From the NCBI RefSeq assembly GCF_934372025.1, contig NZ_CAKROJ010000004.1:35532-99531 (forward strand): a DNA stretch of 64,000 nucleotides, given 5' to 3'. The position numbers were made by a program, and so were the translations under genes. Positions 9,865-19,040 of the stretch are shown piece by piece. The DNA is from an uncultured Blautia sp. (GTDB lineage: Bacteria > Bacillota > Clostridia > Lachnospirales > Lachnospiraceae). The notes below the pieces were generated by a model that saw nothing but the letters and a program-made list of their open reading frames with translations, did no database searches and was not told the DNA's origin. How positions within the stretch are numbered: the stretch's first letter is position 1; every line of letters begins with the position of its first letter.

Positions 9865-10671
9865 TTACAGTACATCGGCAAAATGTACCTGAAGTTTTTT
9901 AAACAGTCGGGTTCCAAGTGCAAACACGATCAGTGTAAATGCCCAGAAATAAATTGTCAGCACCGGATGTTCCCATATTGCAACTTTGTTGATCAGAGAA
10001 TCACGATATCCCTGCACAATATAGAATACCGGATTCAGTTTTAATATGTTTGCAAGAGTTCCTCCAAGTCCGAGGTCATTAAAATCCCACATAATAGGAG
10101 TTACCCAGACTCCAACCTGCAGCATGATATTGATGATCTGACTCAGATCACGGAAAAACACCACTGCTGCACTTGTCATGTAAGTCACTGCAAGGATCAG
10201 CATAAAAATACAGAAGCTGTAATATACAAGCTGCAGAGCATACAGACTTGGCGGAAATCCCATACAGGTATAGATCACCAGCACGATCACAACAAAGAAG
10301 CAGTGTACAAATATTGCTGAAAACACCTTCACTACCGGAAGGATACGTATATTAAATACGACTTTTTTTACCAGGTAATTGTATTCCAGAAGCGAATTTG
10401 TTCCACCGATCAGTCCATCCTGAATAAAAAACCACGGAACAAGTCCGGCAATCAGCCATAATACAAACGGAACTCCCTTGTCGGTACCATTCCGAAGTGC
10501 CAGACCGAATACAAACCAGTACACACAGATTGTTACAATTGGCTGAATAAAGGCCCATACAGTGCCGAAATAGGAACCTGCATATTTTGTTTTGAAATCA
10601 TTTTTGGCCAGAGAAAAAACTAATCTTCGATTTCTGTAGATTTCCCCCGGCAGCCAGGTTTCTTTTTTCAA
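9865..10671 (-). CDS. Polysaccharide ABC-2 type permease (Wzm-like)
   Basis: 268 residues with about six hydrophobic helices and the ABC-2 signature near the N terminus (FSLAKNDFKTKYAGSYFGTVWAFIQP), as in Wzm, TagG and RfbA-type export permeases. The start overlaps the rfbC stop by 4 bases and the ATPase gene follows at 12 bases, so permease and ATPase are made together. It forms the membrane channel for an undecaprenyl-linked glycan made in the cytoplasm. The substrate is inferred from the surrounding rhamnose and glycosyltransferase genes. Confidence 0.92.
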   Translation of the reverse strand: MKKETWLPGEIYRNRRLVFSLAKNDFKTKYAGSYFGTVWAFIQPIVTICVYWFVFGLALRNGTDKGVPFVLWLIAGLVPWFFIQDGLIGGTNSLLEYNYLVKKVVFNIRILPVVKVFSAIFVHCFFVVIVLVIYTCMGFPPSLYALQLVYYSFCIFMLILAVTYMTSAAVVFFRDLSQIINIMLQVGVWVTPIMWDFNDLGLGGTLANILKLNPVFYIVQGYRDSLINKVAIWEHPVLTIYFWAFTLIVFALGTRLFKKLQVHFADVL

Positions 10672-11237
10672 TCTTTTTTACTCCTGTTGGCAGTGTATTC
10701 TTTGATTCCTCCCCATTTCTGATCTTTATCAGAAAGGATCAGTTCCATTCCTTCCGGAATCGGCCATTCCACACCAATATCCGGATCGTTGTAAGCAAGT
10801 CCGCCCTCATCATTCGGATGATAGAAATCTGTACATTTATATACAAATTCTGCTGTATCAGACAGAACTACAAAGCCATGGGCAAAGTTCTTCGGAATAA
10901 AAAACTGTTTCTTATTTTCCGCTGAAAGCAGAACTCCAAACCACTGTCCGTAAGTCGGTGATCCTTCACGAAGATCAACTGCAACGTCAAAAACTTCTCC
11001 GTTTACCACACGTACCAGCTTATCCTGCGGATAATTGATCTGAAAATGAAGGCCACGAAGGACTCCCTTACGGGAACAGGACTGGTTGTCCTGAACAAAT
11101 TCCACATCAATTCCTGCTTCTTTGAAATCATTGTAATTATATGTTTCCATAAAATATCCGCGTTCGTCTCCGAATACTGTCGGTGTGATCACCTTTAATC
11201 CGTCAATATGACAGGTTTCTACTGTAATTTTACCCAT
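10668..11237 (-). CDS. rfbC: dTDP-4-dehydrorhamnose 3,5-epimerase
   Basis: Third step of dTDP-L-rhamnose synthesis: epimerises C3 and C5 of dTDP-4-keto-6-deoxyglucose. 189 residues, the family length. Visible cupin motifs include RGLHFQ with the catalytic His, DVAVDLREGSPTYGQW and the IPKNFAHGF stretch. It lies one base after the rfbA stop and overlaps the permease start by 4 bases, so it is embedded in the polysaccharide operon. Confidence 0.96.
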   Translation of the reverse strand: MGKITVETCHIDGLKVITPTVFGDERGYFMETYNYNDFKEAGIDVEFVQDNQSCSRKGVLRGLHFQINYPQDKLVRVVNGEVFDVAVDLREGSPTYGQWFGVLLSAENKKQFFIPKNFAHGFVVLSDTAEFVYKCTDFYHPNDEGGLAYNDPDIGVEWPIPEGMELILSDKDQKWGGIKEYTANRSKKD

Positions 11238-11238
11238 T

Positions 11239-12117
11239 TTATAATCCCTCCGCTACTTCGATCAAATATTTACCATATGCAGTCTTAAGAAGCGGCTGTG
11301 CCAGTTCGACAAGCTGCTCTTTTGTAATAAATCCACGTTTGTATGCGATCTCTTCTATGCAGGAGATATATAATCCCTGACGTTTCTGGAAAGCAGCCAC
11401 AAAATCTGCCGCATCAAGAAGAGAATCATGGTTTCCTGTATCTAACCACGCAAATCCGCGTCCGAGGGTCTCAACCTTCAGTGTCCCTCTCTGCAGATAC
11501 TCATTGTTGATGCTTGTGATCTCAATCTCACCACGTGCAGAAGGTTTTACGTTTTTGGCAATTTCCACAACATCATTATCATAGAAATACAGTCCCGGCA
11601 CTGCGTAATTTGACTTCGGATGCTCCGGTTTTTCTTCAATTGAAAGTGCTTTTCCGTTCTCGTCAAATTCAACGACTCCGTATTCTCTCGGATCCCTTAC
11701 ATAATACCCGAAAATAGTTGCACCTTTTTCTTCTTCTGTACGCTTATATGCATTCAGAAGAACTCTGGAAAAGCTCTGTCCGTAGAAAATATTATCTCCG
11801 AGAACTAATGCGACTGCATCATCACCAATAAAGTCTGCACCGATAATAAAAGCATCTGCAAGACCTCTTGGCTGTTCCTGAACTGCATATTCAAATCTCA
11901 TTCCAAGCTGTTTTCCATCTCCAAGAAGTTCACGGAATACCGGAAGATCTCTTGGTGTAGATATGATCAGAATCTCACGGATTCCGGAAAGCATCAGTGT
12001 AGATAACGGATAATAGATCATCGGCTTATCATAAACCGGCATGATCTGCTTGGAAATTGCTTTTGTTAATGGATATAATCTGGTTCCTGAACCACCTGCT
12101 AAAATAATACCTTTCAT
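11239..12117 (-). CDS. rfbA: Glucose-1-phosphate thymidylyltransferase
   Basis: First step of dTDP-L-rhamnose synthesis: dTTP plus glucose-1-phosphate gives dTDP-glucose. 292 residues. The nucleotidyltransferase signature [11 protein letters not shown] is at residues 8-18, with [10 protein letters not shown] and the EEKPEHPKS sugar-binding segment further on. A clear ribosome binding site (AGGAGG, 6 bases before ATG) fixes the start. There are 61 bases between it and the upstream carboxypeptidase gene, with no hairpin in the gap, so cotranscription is likely. Confidence 0.97.
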   Translation of the reverse strand: MKGIILAGGSGTRLYPLTKAISKQIMPVYDKPMIYYPLSTLMLSGIREILIISTPRDLPVFRELLGDGKQLGMRFEYAVQEQPRGLADAFIIGADFIGDDAVALVLGDNIFYGQSFSRVLLNAYKRTEEEKGATIFGYYVRDPREYGVVEFDENGKALSIEEKPEHPKSNYAVPGLYFYDNDVVEIAKNVKPSARGEIEITSINNEYLQRGTLKVETLGRGFAWLDTGNHDSLLDAADFVAAFQKRQGLYISCIEEIAYKRGFITKEQLVELAQPLLKTAYGKYLIEVAEGL

Positions 12118-12178
12118 TAGGTTTCCTCCTTTGTTTCAGGTTTTGTTTTTATTGATTTATCTGATCTGTATCTTGTTA

Positions 12179-13489
12179 TCAGTCTTTCTTTATATGAAGT
12201 GCTATCAGCAATGCAATAAGAAGCACCGCCATAGCTCCCATGATACTCAGTAATATCTTCATTGTGGAAGAAAGACCTTCGGTACGGATTTCCTGAATCT
12301 GTTCCGTCAGAGATTTCTGTTCTGTCTGCATTTCAGTCTTACTTCCGCTTTCCTCTGTATTCTCAGAAATTCTCTCTGTATTTTCCGAGGATTCCTGCAC
12401 TTCCACTGTCGGTTCCGGTGTCGGTGTTTCCGTCGGCTCTGCTGCAATTACATATCCGACAAACTGACTGTTGTAATAATATCGATTCAATGTTTTACCA
12501 TTTCTATCAGATGTCTCCATTGTCAGATCACTGACTGTAACCCCTTTCGGTACCGTCATTTTTCTTCCATTTACATCAATCGATTCGAAATTGTTAAATG
12601 CATAATCAAACAATGCGATACTGTCACTACAGTTGATTCCCAGATCTGCTGCATGCAGAGTAACTGCAATATATCTGCGCCCGTCCCGCTCAGCTACCGT
12701 CACAAGTGTGTGCTGTGCTTCCGTTGCAAATCCTGTTTTGCCGCCAATACATCCTTCATAGTACAGATTTGATTCCTTTGCCATCAGAGGCATATGTGTA
12801 TGCAATGCTCTTGCCTCACTCATATTTGTCTTCGGAATTTTATAGCTTGCACGACTCAGGACATTACAAAATCTCTTGTTCTGAAGTCCTGCCCGCATGA
12901 TCTTTGCCAGATCATATGCACTTGAATAATGATTTTCATCCGGAAGTCCACTTGCATTTGCAAAATGGGTATGTGTACACCCAAGCTCTTTTGCTTTCTG
13001 ATTCATCATCTCAACAAAATTTGCTTCTGTTCCGCCTACTGTTTCAGCGATCTGCGCACATACTTCATTTGCTGACTGGATATAGGCAGCCATCCAGCAA
13101 TCCTTCATTGACATAACTTCACCAAGCTTTGCATTGATATTACTGCTGTCCCATGTGACATCACGAATACCTGTTTCCGTAAAAGTAACCGTATCCTTTG
13201 GCGAACTGTTCTCAATAGCAACCAATAATGTCATCAGCTTTGTAGTGCTTGCAGGATAACGATACTCGTCCATTCCTTTGTTATACAGAACAGCACCTGT
13301 ATCTGCATCCATCAGCACTGCTGCTTCCGATGTAATTGCAGGAGCAGCTGGCCAGTTTGCCACCAGATCCGTCTCTACCGGAGCCGGTGTTCCGTTTGTA
13401 GTTACAGTTGCAGCCTGTGTCGTTACAGAAGACACCAGAAGCACGGCAGCACCAATTACTGCGGCAATCTGGTATACTCTCTTGTTCAT
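12179..13489 (-). CDS. D-alanyl-D-alanine carboxypeptidase (PBP5/DacF type)
   Basis: 436 residues with a signal peptide (about 1-27). The peptidase S11 motifs are all present: ASTTKLM (SxxK), SANEV (SxN) and GKTGFAT (KTG). A beta-rich domain follows, then a Ser/Glu/Thr-rich linker (about 350-405) and a C-terminal membrane helix (about 410-432) that anchors the enzyme outside the cell. It removes terminal D-Ala from stem peptides and so limits cross-linking. Ribosome binding site GGAGG lies just before ATG at 13489. It is the first gene of the transcript leading into the rhamnose-glycan genes. Confidence 0.93.
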   Translation of the reverse strand: MNKRVYQIAAVIGAAVLLVSSVTTQAATVTTNGTPAPVETDLVANWPAAPAITSEAAVLMDADTGAVLYNKGMDEYRYPASTTKLMTLLVAIENSSPKDTVTFTETGIRDVTWDSSNINAKLGEVMSMKDCWMAAYIQSANEVCAQIAETVGGTEANFVEMMNQKAKELGCTHTHFANASGLPDENHYSSAYDLAKIMRAGLQNKRFCNVLSRASYKIPKTNMSEARALHTHMPLMAKESNLYYEGCIGGKTGFATEAQHTLVTVAERDGRRYIAVTLHAADLGINCSDSIALFDYAFNNFESIDVNGRKMTVPKGVTVSDLTMETSDRNGKTLNRYYYNSQFVGYVIAAEPTETPTPEPTVEVQESSENTERISENTEESGSKTEMQTEQKSLTEQIQEIRTEGLSSTMKILLSIMGAMAVLLIALLIALHIKKD

Positions 13490-13510
13490 TTTTTTACCTC
13501 CATCATAAAA

Positions 13511-13535
13511 AGTTACTGATTCCAGTAACTCCCTG
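13511..13535 (-). promoter_or_regulatory. Hairpin in the leader of the carboxypeptidase gene
   Basis: Eight-base arms AGTTACTG/CAGTAACT are followed on the minus strand by five T, about 10 bases before the GGAGG of the gene. A second small hairpin (CTGAG/CTCAG) lies upstream at 13533-13547. The form fits a terminator or attenuator in the leader; function is inference. Confidence 0.4.
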
Positions 13536-13648
13536 AGAAAAACTCAGCCTTCTAAAACTAGACATATCTCATATTATTTTCTCACAATCGCCCTGTAAAT
13601 TCAATGCCTATTTTCTCCAAAAATATCTTCCCGTCTTTTGAGCGCATA

Positions 13649-13696
13649 GAAAAAGCTGTATAAATCAGGCATAACCCGAAATATACAGCTTTTCTC
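13649..13696 (-). terminator. Intrinsic terminator after rfbB
   Basis: Stem AAAAGCTGTATA/TATACAGCTTTT with a T-rich tail when read on the minus strand, 17 bases after the rfbB stop. It separates rfbB from the downstream carboxypeptidase-rfbACD transcript. Confidence 0.85.
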
Positions 13697-13712
13697 TGGC
13701 TTTCAAATAAAC

Positions 13713-14795
13713 TTATTTTGTTTTATACATTTCATCGTAGTATTTCTGATAATCACCACTGGTAACATTCTTCATCCAGTCTTCATGTTCAAAAAACCAC
13801 TGGATCGTCAGACGGATACCATCTTCAAAACAGGTTTCCGGATACCAGCCAACTTCTTCTTTGATTTTATCCGGTGCAATCGCATAACGACGATCATGTC
13901 CCTTACGATCCTCTACGTAAGTGATCAGATTTTCGCTGACAAGTTCTTTACGAGGATCTCCATCCGGAAGCATCTCCTGCAGAGTATCCAGAATAATGTG
14001 AATGATCTGGATATTCTGTTTTTCGTTATGTCCGCCAATATTATAAGTTTCAAAAAGACGGCCTTTTTCCTGCACCATATCGATACCCTTGGCATGATCC
14101 ATAACATACAGCCAGTCACGCACATTCTTTCCATCACCATATACAGGGAGTTTCTTACCCTGTAATGCATTGTTGATGATGAGCGGAATCAGTTTCTCCG
14201 GAAACTGGTACGGTCCGTAGTTATTACTGCAGTTTGTAATGTTTGCCGGGAATTTATAAGTATCCATATAAGATTTTACAAGCATATCGGAAGACGCTTT
14301 GCTTGCAGAATACGGACTGTGCGGATCATATGGTGTTGTCTCATAGAAAAATCCACCATCCTCTTCCAGTGAGCCATATACCTCATCTGTAGATACGTGC
14401 AGGAATTTTTTATCAGGTTTAAAGGTTCCATCCGGAAGCTCCCATGCAGATTTTGCTGCATTCAGCATAACAAGTGTTCCCAGTACATTTGTTTTCACAA
14501 ACACTTCCGGATTACGGATACTTCTGTCCACATGACTTTCTGCTGCAAAATGAACAACTCTGTCGATATCATTTTCATCAAAGATCTTCATAATTGCTTC
14601 GCTGTCACAAATATCAGCTTTCACAAATGTATAATTCTCGCGTTCTTCAATATCCTTCAGATTTTCAAGATTTCCTGCATAAGTCAGTTTATCCACGTTG
14701 ATAATACGAATTTCATTATCATATTTCTTAAACATATAATGAATATAGTTGGATCCGATGAATCCTGCTCCACCTGTTACAAGGTATGTTCTCAT
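13713..14795 (-). CDS. rfbB: dTDP-glucose 4,6-dehydratase
   Basis: Second step of dTDP-L-rhamnose synthesis: dTDP-glucose to dTDP-4-keto-6-deoxyglucose with bound NAD. 360 residues. The Rossmann motif GGAGFIGSNY is at residues 8-17, HFAAESHVDRS at about 82-92, STDEVYG with the catalytic Asp-Glu pair at about 135, and YSASK is the YxxxK. Ribosome binding site AGGAGG precedes ATG. It has its own terminator and is not in the same transcript as rfbA/C/D. A strong terminator-shaped hairpin lies directly before its ribosome binding site, leaving little room for a separate promoter. Confidence 0.97.
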   Translation of the reverse strand: MRTYLVTGGAGFIGSNYIHYMFKKYDNEIRIINVDKLTYAGNLENLKDIEERENYTFVKADICDSEAIMKIFDENDIDRVVHFAAESHVDRSIRNPEVFVKTNVLGTLVMLNAAKSAWELPDGTFKPDKKFLHVSTDEVYGSLEEDGGFFYETTPYDPHSPYSASKASSDMLVKSYMDTYKFPANITNCSNNYGPYQFPEKLIPLIINNALQGKKLPVYGDGKNVRDWLYVMDHAKGIDMVQEKGRLFETYNIGGHNEKQNIQIIHIILDTLQEMLPDGDPRKELVSENLITYVEDRKGHDRRYAIAPDKIKEEVGWYPETCFEDGIRLTIQWFFEHEDWMKNVTSGDYQKYYDEMYKTK

Positions 14796-14813
14796 ATCTT
14801 ACTTTTCCTCCTG

Positions 14814-14844
14814 AAAAGCGCTCTCCAGTTGGGAGAGCGCCATA
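14814..14844 (-). terminator. Intrinsic terminator or attenuator between the L,D-transpeptidase gene and rfbB
   Basis: Perfect stem GGCGCTCTCC/GGAGAGCGC with a CAACT loop and TTTT on the minus strand. The ribosome binding site of rfbB begins only 2 bases after the T run, so read-through probably feeds rfbB. Confidence 0.8.
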
Positions 14845-14850
14845 TTTTTG

Positions 14851-17445
14851 TTATTTGCCAGCATAAGCCGGGTCTGTCGGGTCGAATGTTCCATTACCTC
14901 TCAATGGTGTAATAGCCTTTCTTCCCAGAGGTCCTTTAAAGACTTCATCTTTGGCATATTTGCCGTCAAAAATTCTGATGGTTGATCCATTGCAGTTATC
15001 AAATACCCATTTTGCATCTGCCACACAGCAGCGGATACATCCATGAGATGCCGGATTTCCGAGTTTGTAATATTCTCCTGCCGGAAGGTTGTGATCATTC
15101 ATCTGGCTGCACGCTATGGAATGAACAAAGATTCCTCCCTGTCCGCATCCATCTACATGTGTACCATACTGTCCCCAGGATGGTCCCATCAGCTGCTGCC
15201 AACGTGCAGACCTGGAGAGTCTATAGGTACCTGCTGTTGTCAGACTGGTCGGATTTCCTACTGATACACGAATTGTCTTGATCGGAATCGTCATAGAACT
15301 GTCTGTATAAACAGTCATCACTCCATTAACACGATCACAGGCAAGATAATATCTGCTGCGTTTGAATTCATTTGTTCTGTCATTGACTCTGTATCCTTTT
15401 TTGTCAAATCTGTACTGAACACCATTGATCCATCTTACCGTATTCTTAACATATTTGCCGGTTTTTGAATCCATGAAACGAACAAGGTTTCTCTTGTTGC
15501 TTGCAACAACCCAGCCAGCTTCAATGAATCTTCCTCTGCTGTCCAGACTTCCGTAGACGCCTCCACGCTTCACACCAGATTTATTTGTCACAGCTGTGCA
15601 GTTCTGGAACAGGAAGTAATAGTATTTTCCATCTGATTTCAGACGTTTCCATCCATTCTCAATAAGAGTACTGTTTCCGGATGCATAGTAGTATTTGTTA
15701 TTGTACTTGATCCATTTGTTTTTATAAGCAACACCCTTATAAGCACTGGCAGAAGATCTCTGGAAGAAATAATACTTTCCGTTGATTTTTGTGACACCAC
15801 TTGCCATGCGACCATCTGCAAGGTAATATCTTCCGCCATTCCATGTATTCTGCAGGTTGTTACCTGATTCAGGGAAACAGAACCATCCAATAAATTTACC
15901 GTTTACAGTAACTTTCTTGATACCTTTCTGTTCCTCTACGCGGCCTCCGACCTTACCAAAATAATAATAACGGTTTCCGGTTCCTGCAAGCTTCACCCAA
16001 CGATTCTTCCATGGGGCACGGCGTCCGTTACTCATGAAGTAGAATCTGTATTTACCATATTTGACAAGTTTGTTTCTATATGCAACACCATTTCCGTCTG
16101 CCAGATAATAATAACCATCTGCACCTTTGGTTGCCTTCTTATTGGTGATCAGATAACCATTTGCATTCAGCAGATAAAGATTATTGCTGTTGCTCAGAAT
16201 CTTATACGCTCCGACACCTTTTTTGATATAACGGCCATCTGCATCAAAGTAACGCCACTGCTTATCCCTGCTTACCCAGCCATTACGCGCCATTTTACCA
16301 GGAATATCATTTTCTGATGCTGCCGGACGGAAATAATAAACATATCCGTTGATCGTTAGATCACCAACAAATGGTTTTCCATCCTTCTGTAAATAATAGG
16401 ATTCCCCATTAATCTTGTGAACACCGGCTTTGATCGTCTCCTGCTTCGGAGTATAATAATTAAATACTCCGTCTTCCGCATTCCATCTCCATTCCTCACT
16501 GATCATTCGACCAAGACAGGAATTATACGGGGTTTTGATCTTCGTTGATTTATCATTGTTATATAAAGAATTAATAACATCTGTTTCATCTGCTGTCAGG
16601 AAATAGTAATAATCTATAGTATTGTCACCAACCAGACTTCTTCCTGTTATGAGATATCCGTCTGCATCAAATGCATAATAAGCTGTAAAAAGTTCACTTC
16701 CATCCGTATTTAATGTCGTGATCTTAACTAATCCGTCAGCTGATGTATAATATTTACCGGTAGTTCCTGCATCCTGCGCAGCATCTTCCGTCAACTGTGC
16801 TTCTGTCTCCTGAGCAGGTTCTTCTGTCGGCTCTACTTCTGTTTCTGCACTTTCATCTGCATCAATCAGGTACCCTTCATCAACAGCATCTGTCTTCTCT
16901 GCTTCTTCTGATGTTCCTGCTGCTTCTGCTGCTTCGGCTGTTCCTGCTGCTTCTTCCTGTGTTTTTGCAGTTGCAGGCTTTTTCAGTTTCCATTTAACAG
17001 GATTCTTTGCATTATCCGGAATCCAGCGGGTATACTGAAGTTTTGCCTCGTGATCACCTACAGATTCTCCAACGCCAACTATATCAGCAGAACTTTCTTC
17101 CGGCTGAAGTACATCTGTGGTCGCAGCTGCATCTGCATCATTCCCATCTGTAAAATCAACATCTATCTGCTCATCAGCAGGATCTTCTTCCAGCCCATCA
17201 GCAGGATTCTCTGTCTGCTCTGTATCCTGAGTCACATCCTCCGGTACAGTTGTCACCTCAGGAGCTTCTGTCACTGCCGGATCCTCGGTCACATCTTCAA
17301 CAACATCTGTCTCTGCATCAAGCTCTGCTGCTTCTACACCAGTTGTTTCAGAAGAAAACTCAGCCGCACTGACAATACTTGCTTCAGCACCTGCAGACAC
17401 ACACATTGCAAGACTCAGCATTACTGCTACAACTCGTTTTTTCAC
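14851..17445 (-). CDS. Secreted L,D-transpeptidase with cell-wall-binding repeats
   Basis: 864 residues. Signal peptide about 1-28; an acidic Thr/Glu/Pro/Ala-rich stretch to about residue 230; then many glucan/choline-binding-like repeats of about 20 residues (aromatic-Gly patterns such as YYLADG, KYYYF, WRYFDADG) to about 715; and a C-terminal YkuD domain. The catalytic motif is visible as FVHS ... GNPASHGCIRC with the nucleophile Cys near residue 803. YkuD enzymes form 3-3 peptidoglycan cross-links or attach proteins to the wall. The repeats probably hold it on a wall polymer, perhaps the rhamnose glycan encoded nearby (inference). It follows the HPr-like gene by 36 bases and ends at a strong hairpin. 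Confidence 0.9.
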   Translation of the reverse strand: MKKRVVAVMLSLAMCVSAGAEASIVSAAEFSSETTGVEAAELDAETDVVEDVTEDPAVTEAPEVTTVPEDVTQDTEQTENPADGLEEDPADEQIDVDFTDGNDADAAATTDVLQPEESSADIVGVGESVGDHEAKLQYTRWIPDNAKNPVKWKLKKPATAKTQEEAAGTAEAAEAAGTSEEAEKTDAVDEGYLIDADESAETEVEPTEEPAQETEAQLTEDAAQDAGTTGKYYTSADGLVKITTLNTDGSELFTAYYAFDADGYLITGRSLVGDNTIDYYYFLTADETDVINSLYNNDKSTKIKTPYNSCLGRMISEEWRWNAEDGVFNYYTPKQETIKAGVHKINGESYYLQKDGKPFVGDLTINGYVYYFRPAASENDIPGKMARNGWVSRDKQWRYFDADGRYIKKGVGAYKILSNSNNLYLLNANGYLITNKKATKGADGYYYLADGNGVAYRNKLVKYGKYRFYFMSNGRRAPWKNRWVKLAGTGNRYYYFGKVGGRVEEQKGIKKVTVNGKFIGWFCFPESGNNLQNTWNGGRYYLADGRMASGVTKINGKYYFFQRSSASAYKGVAYKNKWIKYNNKYYYASGNSTLIENGWKRLKSDGKYYYFLFQNCTAVTNKSGVKRGGVYGSLDSRGRFIEAGWVVASNKRNLVRFMDSKTGKYVKNTVRWINGVQYRFDKKGYRVNDRTNEFKRSRYYLACDRVNGVMTVYTDSSMTIPIKTIRVSVGNPTSLTTAGTYRLSRSARWQQLMGPSWGQYGTHVDGCGQGGIFVHSIACSQMNDHNLPAGEYYKLGNPASHGCIRCCVADAKWVFDNCNGSTIRIFDGKYAKDEVFKGPLGRKAITPLRGNGTFDPTDPAYAGK

Positions 17446-17481
17446 AACTACTCCTCCTTAAATTCATTTACATAAACTTTT

Positions 17482-17745
17482 CTATTCACCAAGACCTCCG
17501 CGGATTGCATCAGTCAAAGCTTTCATAGCTTCCTCTTCGTCTGCCCCTTCACAGACCAGTTCAATTTCATCCCCGCATTTCACACATGCACCCAGCACAC
17601 TCAGAACGCTTTTTGCATTTGCTGTACCACCTTCAAAGGCAAATGTGATTACGGAATCGTATTTTATAGCTTCATTACATAAAATCCCCGCCGGGCGTAA
17701 ATGCAGACCCGATGGATTGTTGATTGTTATCTTCTGGCTTACCAT
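17482..17745 (-). CDS. HPr-family phosphocarrier protein
   Basis: 87 residues, full HPr length. Both phosphorylation sites are visible: the active-site His in GLHLRPA (residue 15) and the regulatory Ser in NAKSVLSVLGA (about residue 46). So it could take phosphate from enzyme I and be a substrate of HPr kinase. It lies 14 bases after cdaR and before the L,D-transpeptidase gene. No other PTS gene is nearby, so whether this is the general HPr or a Crh-like regulator cannot be told. Confidence 0.8.
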   Translation of the reverse strand: MVSQKITINNPSGLHLRPAGILCNEAIKYDSVITFAFEGGTANAKSVLSVLGACVKCGDEIELVCEGADEEEAMKALTDAIRGGLGE

Positions 17746-17759
17746 TGCGAAATCTCCTG

Positions 17760-19040
17760 TTAACTGTTTTCATCTGCTGTAGAAATCTTTGAAATTTCCA
17801 CGCCCGTCTCCACTTCATCCACAAGTTCATATCCCTTTGGAATTTCAATGCTGACCGGCACTTCGTAACTTCCCTCACTCATCCCCTTAAGATCTATGGA
17901 TGCTTTAATATCCTTCTCTGTAAGATCATCAAGGTTCTCTGAATCCTTTTTAACACGAATTTCTATTTTTGCAGTATCGAATGCAACCTGCATTCCATCC
18001 GGTGAATTATTAACGCAAATGTTCTTTGTCGGAACTTCACATACATTACTTCCCTCCGGAAGGATATTCACTCTGACAAAGACATCCTCGCTGGAGTCAC
18101 TGGTAAGTTTGATTCCATCTGGAAGATACTCCGAAATATTGATCTTTTCTTCAAAATCACTGTCACGGTCTGATATATCAGCAACAGACCCAGGAAGACA
18201 GATCGTGTTGTTCTGTTCCTTAAGGGCAGCCAGTGCGTCTTCACTGCCTGCAACACTGAGCACATTCGGTGTCGTGCTGATGCTCTCTACCTGATATCCT
18301 TCCGCAGGTTCTCCTGTATATTCTGCACTGATCTTGACATTAGACTGAACCTTCCATAATCTGGCAGTCACATATACCTTTGATACGTTCAGGTATCCCA
18401 TATCGGTATCTGTAAACTCTTCACCGTTTTTATCAATGATCTTGACATCCTTTTCCTGTATCACGTCCTCTGTTGCTCCGTCAACATCTATAGAAGCATT
18501 TACTTTATCTATTTTATTAATCAAAGACATCGGACCTGTAATCTTGATTTTCTCCGGATTGGAAGTCAGTGTACCAATTTCATAGCCTCTGTCCGGCTTT
18601 GTATTATTGGTCGTTACATTCACTACAAACTCCTGTGTGTCCTTCTCTTCAAGATGAAGACTAAGATTTTGTGGAGTTACCTCAATATTGTCCGGAGAAA
18701 TACGTCCGCAGGATACTGTGATAGGTACCATAACAGGATCTGTATTCAGGCTCACTGCCTGCTGAAGATCTGCCACAGCACGAATATCCCTCTGAGATAT
18801 CTTATCCAGGATCTTTCGCTGAGCCTTGATCGTCACACGAATAGGAACCTGTTCCTCATCCTGCATACACATTTTGCCATCCGCATCAATATATGCTTCA
18901 TTCAGCAATTCCACATCTGATATAACAAAAGATTTCGTACTGATCGGATTGTTGACATTCACCACCAGAAGCCATACCAGAATTGCAACTGCAAGAGACA
19001 GAATCTTTAAAGAAAGATTATTTCCTACGTTTTTCTTCAT
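17760..19040 (-). CDS. cdaR: CdaA regulatory protein with YbbR domains
   Basis: 426 residues. An N-terminal membrane helix (LSLAVAILVWLLVVNVNN, about 10-30) is followed by about four extracellular YbbR repeats with the pattern of conserved 'P..V.V.G....' strands. CdaR binds the diadenylate cyclase CdaA and tunes c-di-AMP output. The start overlaps the end of cdaA by 23 bases, as usual for this pair. In many Firmicutes glmM follows; here it is an HPr-like gene. Confidence 0.92.
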   Translation of the reverse strand: MKKNVGNNLSLKILSLAVAILVWLLVVNVNNPISTKSFVISDVELLNEAYIDADGKMCMQDEEQVPIRVTIKAQRKILDKISQRDIRAVADLQQAVSLNTDPVMVPITVSCGRISPDNIEVTPQNLSLHLEEKDTQEFVVNVTTNNTKPDRGYEIGTLTSNPEKIKITGPMSLINKIDKVNASIDVDGATEDVIQEKDVKIIDKNGEEFTDTDMGYLNVSKVYVTARLWKVQSNVKISAEYTGEPAEGYQVESISTTPNVLSVAGSEDALAALKEQNNTICLPGSVADISDRDSDFEEKINISEYLPDGIKLTSDSSEDVFVRVNILPEGSNVCEVPTKNICVNNSPDGMQVAFDTAKIEIRVKKDSENLDDLTEKDIKASIDLKGMSEGSYEVPVSIEIPKGYELVDEVETGVEISKISTADENS

